From NCBI RefSeq assembly GCF_013416525.1, contig NZ_JACCEM010000010.1, positions 62,001 through 126,000 on the forward strand: DNA of 64,000 nucleotides, read 5' to 3'. Below the pieces are notes generated by a model that saw only the letters and a program-made list of their open reading frames with translations, was not told the origin of the DNA and did no database searches. This stretch comes from Parapusillimonas granuli (GTDB taxonomy: Bacteria > Pseudomonadota > Gammaproteobacteria > Burkholderiales > Burkholderiaceae_B). This document shows positions 58,240 through 64,000 of this stretch, in pieces. A program made the position numbers and the translations under genes. Each line of letters starts with the position of its first letter. Position 1 is the first letter of the stretch.

Positions 58240-59988
58240 TCAGGCCAGGCTGTGAGGCGCCAATTCGGCGACGGCTTGATAGTGGGTGAGGTAGACCCGT
58301 CCGCTGAGCTGCTTCAGAAACGGTGTACCGGCGAGCTTGTCCATCACTGGACCCTTCACCTCCGACAGGTGAAGCCGAATGCCCGCCTCGTTCAGCCGCG
58401 CCTCAATCGCTTCCAGACTTTCGAGCGCGCTGGCGTCGATGTCGTTGATGGCCGAGCACTGAAGAACCACGTGCTGGAGTTCGGGGTGATCCGCAACAGC
58501 CTCGTTGATACGGTCCTCCAGATAGCGTGCGTTGGCGAAATACAGGCTTTCGTCGACGCGCAGCCCCAGCACCTGCGGGCTCGTGAGCACGAGATGGCGA
58601 AGCACGTTGCGAAAGTGTTCGGTCCCGGGCACGAGCCCGATGACAGCCACGTGCGGCCGGCTGCTGCGGTACAGATGCAGCATCAGCGCTAGGCCTACCC
58701 CGGCGATCAGGCCAGTCTCCACGCCCGCCAGCAGGGTCGTGACCAGCGTGGCCCCCACCACGGTGAAGTCGAAGCGTGAGTATTGCCAGGTGCGCTTGAG
58801 CATGCCCAGATCGACCAGCGAGAGCACCGCCACCACGATCGTGGCTGCCAGGGTGGCCTGTGGCAGGTGGTGCAGCAGCGGCGTGAGCAGCAAGGTCGCA
58901 ACGGCAATGCCGATGGCGGTGTAGATCCCGGCCGCCGGCGTCTGCGCGCCGGCGTCGAAATTGACCACGGAACGCGAAAAGCCACCCGTTACCGGCAAAC
59001 CACCCGTGAAGGCCGCTGCCACATTGCTCGCTCCCAGCGCGACCAGTTCCTGATCCGGTTCGACACGTTGGCGCCGTTTGGCCGCGAGCGTCTGCCCCAC
59101 CGAGATGGATTCAACGAAGCCGACCACGCTGAGCAACAGCGCTGGCACGGCCAGTTCCGTCCACAGGGCCGGGTTCCACGTGGGAGGCGTGAACGGCGGA
59201 AGTCCCTGTGGCACCACCCCTACCACACGCACGCCGTGCGCGGCCAAGTCCCAGGCCCAGACTGCGGCTGTGGTCGCCGCGATTGCTGCCACGGGTCCCG
59301 CCTTGGCGAGGGCATCTGCCCAGCGCTGCCCGATGCCGATGCGGCGCAGCCATGGCTTGAGCCCGCTGCGCGACCACCACAGGAACAAGAGCGCCGACAG
59401 CCCCAGCGCCACGGTAGGGCCATTGGTCTGGGGCAGACCTCGCCATAGCGCGGGAAGCAGTTCCGGCAGGGTATCGCCCGATGCCGCAATCCCCAGCACG
59501 TGCTTGGCCTGGCTCAAGGCGATCAGCACGCCGGACGCCGAGATGAAGCCGGATATGACCGGGTGACTGAGGTAGTTCGCCAACCAGCCAAGCCGCAGCA
59601 CGCCCATGAGGGTCAGCATCAGGCCAGACAGCAAAGCCAGCACAAGCGCGGCCGCCCAATAGTCGGCGGAGCCCGCCGCCGCAACCTGTCCGATGGCTGC
59701 GGCGGTCATCAACGACGTCACCGCCGCCGGCCCGACAGCCAGTGTGCGGCTGCTGCCGAACACCGCATAGGCAAGCAGGGGAAGCATGCTCGCATAGAGG
59801 CCAGCCTGCGGTGGCAGGCCAGCCAGCATGGCGTAGGCCAGGCTCTGGGGAATCAGCATCAGCGTGACGATGCCGGCCGCAAGCATGTCCGCGGACCATT
59901 GGCCTCGGTCATAGGTTTTCCCCCAGGACAAGACCGGCATCCACCGCTCCGCTGCAGAGGACCGTTGGGAGGTGGAGGCCCCGCTCAT
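58240..59988 (-). CDS. SulP-family inorganic anion transporter with STAS domain
   Basis: The 582-residue protein has a membrane domain (about residues 35-420; DMLAAGIVTLMLIPQSLAYAMLAGLPPQAGLY is the SulP signature) and a cytoplasmic STAS domain (about 440-560, ALESLEAIEARLNEAG). It likely moves sulfate, sulfite or bicarbonate. ATG 59988 overlaps by 4 bp the stop of a 22-codon ORF with a strong ribosome-binding site; a TTG at 60033 is a less likely start. It is divergent from the ArsR-type regulator and shares an AT-rich dyad with it, so probably the same regulation. Confidence 0.85.
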   Translation of the reverse strand: MSGASTSQRSSAAERWMPVLSWGKTYDRGQWSADMLAAGIVTLMLIPQSLAYAMLAGLPPQAGLYASMLPLLAYAVFGSSRTLAVGPAAVTSLMTAAAIGQVAAAGSADYWAAALVLALLSGLMLTLMGVLRLGWLANYLSHPVISGFISASGVLIALSQAKHVLGIAASGDTLPELLPALWRGLPQTNGPTVALGLSALLFLWWSRSGLKPWLRRIGIGQRWADALAKAGPVAAIAATTAAVWAWDLAAHGVRVVGVVPQGLPPFTPPTWNPALWTELAVPALLLSVVGFVESISVGQTLAAKRRQRVEPDQELVALGASNVAAAFTGGLPVTGGFSRSVVNFDAGAQTPAAGIYTAIGIAVATLLLTPLLHHLPQATLAATIVVAVLSLVDLGMLKRTWQYSRFDFTVVGATLVTTLLAGVETGLIAGVGLALMLHLYRSSRPHVAVIGLVPGTEHFRNVLRHLVLTSPQVLGLRVDESLYFANARYLEDRINEAVADHPELQHVVLQCSAINDIDASALESLEAIEARLNEAGIRLHLSEVKGPVMDKLAGTPFLKQLSGRVYLTHYQAVAELAPHSLA

Positions 59989-60053
59989 CGGCAGGCCTCG
60001 GAAGCCAGCGAGAACGGCACGTCGACAGGGCAATCAGCAGTCTTCACATTCAT
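59985..60053 (-). CDS. 22-residue upstream ORF (possible leader peptide) coupled to sulP
   Basis: The ORF encodes MNVKTADCPVDVPFSLASEA followed by CR and stop. It has AGAGGAGCCCC directly before the ATG, better than any site near the sulP start, and its TGA overlaps the sulP ATG (ATGA). It contains two cysteine codons. Translation of sulP thus seems to depend on translation of this short ORF. Whether the peptide itself has a role is unknown. Confidence 0.5.
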   Translation of the reverse strand: MNVKTADCPVDVPFSLASEACR

Positions 60054-60067
60054 GGGGCTCCTCTGGA

Positions 60068-60093
60068 TATGATATATACTTTTACATATTATA
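60068..60093. promoter_or_regulatory. Probable operator: AT-rich 11-4-11 dyad between sulP and the ArsR-type gene
   Basis: TATGATATATA (60068-60078), spacer CTTT, TACATATTATA (60083-60093) is an inverted repeat matching at 9 of 11 positions. It lies midway between the divergent start codons (60053 and 60102), where an ArsR-type repressor would block both promoters. BigR and related repressors are known to bind AT-rich palindromes. Confidence 0.6.
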
Positions 60094-60101
60094 ATTTCCT
60101 C

Positions 60102-60452
60102 ATGCGTTTGACAGAGAAATCCACGATGCCGTAGTTCAACAAGAGCGATCTGAAAGCGCCCGAGCAACTGCGTGAGCACGCTGGAGAAGCGTGCGCCTTG
60201 CTCAAGGTTCTTGCCAACGAAGACCGCTTGATGCTGCTGTGCCAGATCGCATCCGCACGCCACAACGTGGGCGAGTTGGAAGCCATCACCGGCATTCGCC
60301 AGCCCACCTTGTCGCAGCAGTTGGCCGTGCTGCGTCAGGAAGGGCTGGTCGAAACCGAGAAGGAGGGGAAGTACGTCTACTACCGGCTGGCCAACGACAA
60401 CGTCGTGCGCGTCATGCGCATGCTCTGGGACATCTACTGCGCCCCGAAGTGA
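60102..60452 (+). pseudogene. BigR/SqrR-like ArsR-family repressor with in-frame amber codon
   Basis: From ATG 60102 (or 60126) the frame meets TAG at 60132-60134, then continues FNKSDLKAPEQLREHAGEAC and ALLKVLANEDRLMLLCQIAS to a normal end at 60452. The rest is a complete ArsR winged helix (TGIRQPTLSQQLAVLRQEGLVE). It has the two sensor cysteines of BigR/SqrR persulfide regulators: one in LLCQ (60240-60242) and one in DIYCAPK (60438-60440). Unless UAG is suppressed, only an internal TTG at 60198 or CTG codons could start it, and the TTG would cut off part of the first helix. The gene may thus be inactive, leaving the set constitutive. Confidence 0.75.
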
Positions 60453-60467
60453 ACGGACTACGAGACC

Positions 60468-61823
60468 ATGAAACACCACAACAACCCTATCGAACGAGAC
60501 AACGCGCTTGTCCAACCACTCAATCGCCGCCGGGCTTTGCTGACGCTCGGAGCGGCCGGTGCCGCAGGCATCGCGCTCACGCCGGGCATCGCCAGCGCGG
60601 CGAACAAGGTCAAGACCACGGCCCGCATCGTCATCGCAGGCGCCGGCGCCGCGGGCCTGGCGGCAGCATCGCGCCTCTCGGAAGCGCTGGACGGCGCGAA
60701 GATCACGCTGATCGACGCGCGCAAGGAGCATTTCTACCAACCAGGCTTCACGCTGGTGGGCTCGGGCATCAAGCCCGCAGGCTACGTGGTGTCCACCACC
60801 GCCGAATACGTGCCCGCCGGCGTCGAGCTGGTGCAGGAACGCGTGGCCGAGTTCGATCCGGAAGGCAAGAAGGTCGTCACGGAAAGCGGCCAGGCCCATG
60901 CATACGACTTCCTCGTCGTCGCCACCGGCATGAAGCTGGAGTACGGCCTGATCGAAGGCATGGAAGAGGACCTGATCGGCAAGAACGGCATCGGCAGCAT
61001 CTACCACAGCCCGGCCAAGGCCGAAGCCACGTGGCAAGCCATGTCGGCTTTCGCCGACAAGGGCGGTCGTGGCGTCTTTCTACGCCCCGGCACCGAGATG
61101 AAGTGCGCGGGCGCGCCGCTGAAGTACACCTTCATCACGGACGACTACCTGAGCCGGCGCGGCCAGCGCAGCAAGGCGGAGGTCGTCTACAACTCGAACA
61201 ACAAGGCGCTGTTCAGCGTACCCATCGTCTCGGAGAAGGTGCGCATGCTGTTCCAGGAGCGCGGCATCCAGGTGAACTACGAGCGCGTTCTCAAGGCCAT
61301 CGATCCGGGCAAGCGCATCGCCACCTTCAACACGCCGGCGGGAACCGAAGAACAGGGTTTCGACTTCATCCACGTCATTCCCCCCATGCGTGCGCCCGAG
61401 CCCATCCGCAACAGCCCGCTGCCCTGGCAAACCGGCGCGTGGGCCGCCGAAGGCTGGCTGGAGGTCGACAAGGGCACGCTGCGTCATGTGCGCTACCGTA
61501 ACGTTTTCGGCGTCGGTGACATCGCCGGGGTGCCCAAGGGCAAGACCGCAGCGAGCGTGAAATGGCAGGTCCCCGTCGCGGTCGACCATATCGTTGCCGA
61601 GATCGCGGGCAAGACCTCGGACGCGCTCTACACAGGCTACACCTCGTGCCCACTGATCACGCGATTGGGCCGCGCCATGCTGGTGGAGTTCGACTACCAG
61701 AACAACCTGGTGCCATCCTTCCCCGGCGTGATCGCGCCGCTGGAGGAACTGTGGATCAGTTGGGTCATGAAGACCATGGCGCTCAAGCCCACCTACATCA
61801 GCATGCTGCGCGGCCGCGCCTAA
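60468..61823 (+). CDS. Sulfide:quinone oxidoreductase-type flavoprotein with Tat signal
   Basis: The 451-residue protein has a twin-arginine leader (NRRRALLTLGAAGAAGIALT, residues 20-39, end near ASA), an FAD motif IVIAGAGAAGLAAASRLSEAL and a second FAD segment VFGVGDIAG. The two redox cysteines at C213 (MKCAGAPLKY) and C394 (YTSCPLIT), with FYQPGFTLVGSG after the first domain, fit type II SQR (the eukaryotic and bacterial SQOR class). It would oxidise sulfide to persulfide on an acceptor thiol and pass electrons to quinone. The Tat leader is unusual for this type. It starts 15 bp after the regulator. Confidence 0.83.
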   Translation: MKHHNNPIERDNALVQPLNRRRALLTLGAAGAAGIALTPGIASAANKVKTTARIVIAGAGAAGLAAASRLSEALDGAKITLIDARKEHFYQPGFTLVGSGIKPAGYVVSTTAEYVPAGVELVQERVAEFDPEGKKVVTESGQAHAYDFLVVATGMKLEYGLIEGMEEDLIGKNGIGSIYHSPAKAEATWQAMSAFADKGGRGVFLRPGTEMKCAGAPLKYTFITDDYLSRRGQRSKAEVVYNSNNKALFSVPIVSEKVRMLFQERGIQVNYERVLKAIDPGKRIATFNTPAGTEEQGFDFIHVIPPMRAPEPIRNSPLPWQTGAWAAEGWLEVDKGTLRHVRYRNVFGVGDIAGVPKGKTAASVKWQVPVAVDHIVAEIAGKTSDALYTGYTSCPLITRLGRAMLVEFDYQNNLVPSFPGVIAPLEELWISWVMKTMALKPTYISMLRGRA

Positions 61824-61835
61824 GGAGACACCGCC

Positions 61836-62207
61836 ATGAAAGAACTCGATCCCTTCATCCTGCTGGCTGTTTTCCAGGAAATGCTCGGCCCCTTGCTGTG
61901 GATTCTCCTGGCCGTCGTCGTCCTGGGCCTGGTCGCCTTCGTCGCCCTGCTGGTGCGCGAGAAAGGCCTCGTGTCACGCCGCCTGGTGCGTTCGGAGGCG
62001 CTGGGCATCGTCGGGGGAGCACTGGCTTTGGTCCTGATGGCCAAGGTGTCTTCCTCGGGCTTCACCGATGCCGCCGGCCCGGCCGACTGGTTCTTGATCG
62101 CCCTGGTGTTCGGCGCCGGCCTGGTCGGATCGACCATATTGGCCTACACCATCGCTGGCTGGTGGCCTGCTCGGCGGCAGCCGGCCGGCACCGCAAACGC
62201 CCATTGA
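61836..62207 (+). CDS. Small membrane protein, DUF5368-like, in the SQR operon
   Basis: The 123-residue protein begins MKELDPFILLAVFQEMLGPL and has three predicted membrane helices (about 15-40, 55-72, 85-108). It is 12 bp downstream of the SQR gene with AAGGAGACACCGCC as ribosome-binding site. The family name is from memory and less certain; function is unknown. It may anchor or assist the Tat-exported flavoprotein. Confidence 0.65.
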   Translation: MKELDPFILLAVFQEMLGPLLWILLAVVVLGLVAFVALLVREKGLVSRRLVRSEALGIVGGALALVLMAKVSSSGFTDAAGPADWFLIALVFGAGLVGSTILAYTIAGWWPARRQPAGTANAH

Positions 62208-62222
62208 GCCAGGGAAACTTCC

Positions 62223-62600
62223 ATGACGACGACCAGCTACAAGAACGTGACGAAGCAGATCACCTCCAACCTGGCACCGCTGCGTGCCAGCGTTCCACAG
62301 GTCATGAAGAGCTTCACGGAAATGGGCAAAGCCGCCATCGCCGATGGGGCGTTGGACGCCAAGACCAAAGAGTTGATTGCACTGGCGATTGGCGTCGCCA
62401 CACGCTGCGACGGTTGCATCGGCTTTCATGCCAAGGCCTTGGCCCGTCTGGGGGCGACGAAAGCCGAAGTGCACGAGACCCTGGGCGTGGCGGTCTATAT
62501 GGGGGGCGGCCCCTCTGCGATGTACGCAGCCAACGCCGTGGCCGCCTTCGACGAGTTCATGGCCGAAACGCCTTCCAACTCGTTGCCGGTAGAGCGATAG
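62223..62600 (+). CDS. AhpD/carboxymuconolactone decarboxylase-family protein
   Basis: The 125-residue protein has the CxxCxxxH redox motif CDGCIGFHAKAL (about residues 60-71) in the helix that defines AhpD-like proteins, with LDAKTKELIALAIGVA before it. Such small proteins act as thiol peroxidase or thiol-disulfide enzymes. In a sulfide operon a role in handling persulfides or peroxides is likely, but this is inference. It is 15 bp downstream of the membrane-protein gene. Confidence 0.8.
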   Translation: MTTTSYKNVTKQITSNLAPLRASVPQVMKSFTEMGKAAIADGALDAKTKELIALAIGVATRCDGCIGFHAKALARLGATKAEVHETLGVAVYMGGGPSAMYAANAVAAFDEFMAETPSNSLPVER

Positions 62601-62609
62601 GGCGCTTCC

Positions 62610-63026
62610 ATGCGGCACTTGGCCAGCTACATCGCAGCTATCCGCCAACGCCGCAGCCTGACCTGCATCGAGAGCATGACGCGTGAGGCGTCGAGCTGGC
62701 AGGAGGATGGGTTCGACGTAACCCGGGAGACCATCACTTATCGGTTCACCGATGGCGCCATGATCTTCTGCACGACCGAGCAGGACTCGGTGCCGGTGGA
62801 TGTCGATATCTGCCCGGAATGCTGGATCACCTACGAGGTCGTTTCAGACGGGCATTCCGACGAGCGGATCACGCCTGCGCGAATGACTTTCAACTCGACC
62901 TGTCGCGAAGCCTTCTGGCTCAAGTACCACGCGCCGTCGTCCAACGACCTGGCCATTTCTGCGTCGAACCCTTGGGCTGCCGAGACCTGCTGCCACGTCG
63001 CAGACACAACGAAGGAGAACCCCTAG
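62610..63026 (+). CDS. Hypothetical cysteine-containing protein, 138 residues
   Basis: I do not recognise a family. The protein is soluble and acidic, with ICPECWITYE (a CxxC at about residue 72), single cysteines at about residues 19, 54 and 102, and AETCCHV near the end. It lies 9 bp after the AhpD-like gene and 1 bp before the next gene, clearly inside the operon, so it is likely translated. The cysteines could bind a metal or react with sulfane sulfur, but nothing shows this directly. Confidence 0.6.
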   Translation: MRHLASYIAAIRQRRSLTCIESMTREASSWQEDGFDVTRETITYRFTDGAMIFCTTEQDSVPVDVDICPECWITYEVVSDGHSDERITPARMTFNSTCREAFWLKYHAPSSNDLAISASNPWAAETCCHVADTTKENP

Positions 63027-63027
63027 C

Positions 63028-64000
63028 ATGCCCTCGTCCATCACCACCGACGTTGCCATCATCGGAGCTGGCACTGCCGGTCTCACGGCTTTCAGCGAAT
63101 TGCGTCGCCTCGGCCTGTCCGCCCTTCTGATCGACCATGGCCCTTTGGGCACGACCTGCGCCCGGGTGGGCTGCATGCCTTCCAAGGCAGCACTGCATGC
63201 CGGCCACCAGTGGGCCAACCTGCGCGCGCTGCTGAAAGAGGCCGCCGCACCTGCGGGCTCGGCCACTCCTGACGACTTGTGGAGCCACGCCCGCAGGACG
63301 CGCGACCTGCTCGCTGGTAACACCGCCAAGCGCACCCGCGAGGTCGCAGGAGATCGGCTTCTCACGGGAACGGCGCGTTTCACCGGTCCCAACACCGTGG
63401 ACGTCAACGGCCAGCCCATTCACGCTCGGGCGTTCATCGTCGCCACCGGCTCCCGGCCGGTGGTTCCGCAGGCTCTTGCGGCGCTGGGCGATCGGCTGCT
63501 CACCACGGATAGTCTGTTCGACCTGGACACCCTTCCCAGGAGCGTCGGAATGTTGGGACTGGGCGCCATCGGGCTGGAAATGGGGTTGGCGCTGTCGCGG
63601 CTCGGGGTTCGACTGGTCGCCGGTGACATGAAGGCCTTGCCCGCAGGCATCACCGACCCCAAGATCGGTGCGCGTGCCATCGAGCACTTCAGCGGCGAGA
63701 TCACCATGTGGCTGGGGCGGCCCGTCGAAGCCACTGCCCGGCAGCAATCAATCGAGCTGCGCAGCGGCGACGCCGTCGAACAAGTGGACGTCGTTCTGGC
63801 CGCACTGGGTCGCCGTCCCAATGTCGAAGGTCTGGATCTGCAACTGGCAGGCGTGCCGCTTGATGCACGCGGACAGCCGGTCCTGCATGCCAAGACCCTG
63901 CGTGCCGGCTCGTCCCTCGTGTTTCTCGCCGGTGATGTGAGTGCCATTCGGCCGCTGATGCATGAGGCCGTCGATGAAGGACTGATCGCAGCGCGTGCCG
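63028..64000 (+). CDS. Pyridine nucleotide-disulfide oxidoreductase (dihydrolipoamide dehydrogenase-like), cut by window end
   Basis: The first 324 residues are present. They show an FAD motif VAIIGAGTAGLTAFSELRRLG, the redox disulfide in TTCARVGCMPSKAAL (about residues 43-57; CxxxxC), the closing motif FIVATGSRPVVPQAL, an NAD(P) domain GMLGLGAIGLEMGLALSRLG and FLAGDVSA. This is the group I disulfide reductase family (Lpd, glutathione reductase, mercuric reductase, SthA). The partner is unknown; no acyltransferase genes are near. It starts 1 bp after the preceding stop with GAAGGAGAACCCC in front. Confidence 0.83.
   Translation, partial: MPSSITTDVAIIGAGTAGLTAFSELRRLGLSALLIDHGPLGTTCARVGCMPSKAALHAGHQWANLRALLKEAAAPAGSATPDDLWSHARRTRDLLAGNTAKRTREVAGDRLLTGTARFTGPNTVDVNGQPIHARAFIVATGSRPVVPQALAALGDRLLTTDSLFDLDTLPRSVGMLGLGAIGLEMGLALSRLGVRLVAGDMKALPAGITDPKIGARAIEHFSGEITMWLGRPVEATARQQSIELRSGDAVEQVDVVLAALGRRPNVEGLDLQLAGVPLDARGQPVLHAKTLRAGSSLVFLAGDVSAIRPLMHEAVDEGLIAARA

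Noticed and set aside
58224-58250. CCTGGC/GCCAGG hairpin between the DUF3422 gene and sulP as terminator
   Set aside because: It overlaps the sulP stop codon and has no T-tract on either strand.

Overview
The window reads as chromosome of a GC-rich betaproteobacterium, most likely family Alcaligenaceae (Bordetella/Achromobacter/Pusillimonas-like). The evidence is the gene orders hemA-prfA-prmC-grxD-ubiX and atpI-B-E-F-H-A-G-D-C, the dihaem cytochrome c5-type gene, and several large catabolic gene sets typical of that family (LivKHMGF importer, CaiB transferase, crotonase-type enzymes). The assignment comes from recognising protein families by eye; no search was run.

Layout. 1-2300: two YceI-family periplasmic proteins (the first cut by the window edge), tRNA-Arg(CCG) and a membrane-anchored dihaem cytochrome c. 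2424-18298: a large catabolic locus. An IclR regulator diverges from an apparent operon encoding a CobW-type GTPase, a hydantoinase/cyclic-imide-hydrolase-type amidohydrolase, an isochorismatase-fold amidase, a five-gene branched-chain-type ABC importer (livKHMGF), two MmgE/PrpD proteins and a flavoprotein dehydrogenase. Facing it are a 3-hydroxyacyl-CoA dehydrogenase and a CoA-transferase. Together these suggest uptake and ring opening of a cyclic amide or imide followed by carboxylic-acid and CoA steps; the substrate is unknown. 18400-18870: an orphan 78-residue protein gene with a striking repeat-rich promoter. 18935-24575: rep helicase, priA, hemE. 24611-25429: a degenerate response regulator with a Fis-type HTH. 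25580-33088: the complete F1Fo ATP synthase operon. 33216-42251: housekeeping genes (crotonase, M61 peptidase, flavoprotein, folB, ttcA, and ubiX-grxD-prmC-prfA-hemA).

At 42475 a tRNA-Phe gene is followed directly by a P4-type integrase, which marks the start of an accessory region with lower-GC DNA. It carries an AlpA-type regulator, a decayed haem/siderophore ABC transporter (hmuU/hmuV pieces), a tRNA-Leu(CAA) interrupted by a 236-nt group I intron, and IS66 and IS5 remains.

From 48199 to the end is a sulfide/persulfide and cytochrome bd gene set: an ETHE1/Blh-like metallo-hydrolase, cydD-cydC-cydA-cydB-cydX, an MFS transporter, a DUF3422 protein, a SulP anion transporter with a small upstream ORF, a BigR/SqrR-like ArsR regulator with an in-frame amber codon near its start, a sulfide:quinone oxidoreductase, a small membrane protein, an AhpD-like protein, an unknown 138-residue protein and a pyridine-nucleotide disulfide oxidoreductase cut by the window end. 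The likely role is sulfide oxidation at the membrane, with a sulfide- and cyanide-tolerant terminal oxidase and export of the sulfur oxyanions produced.
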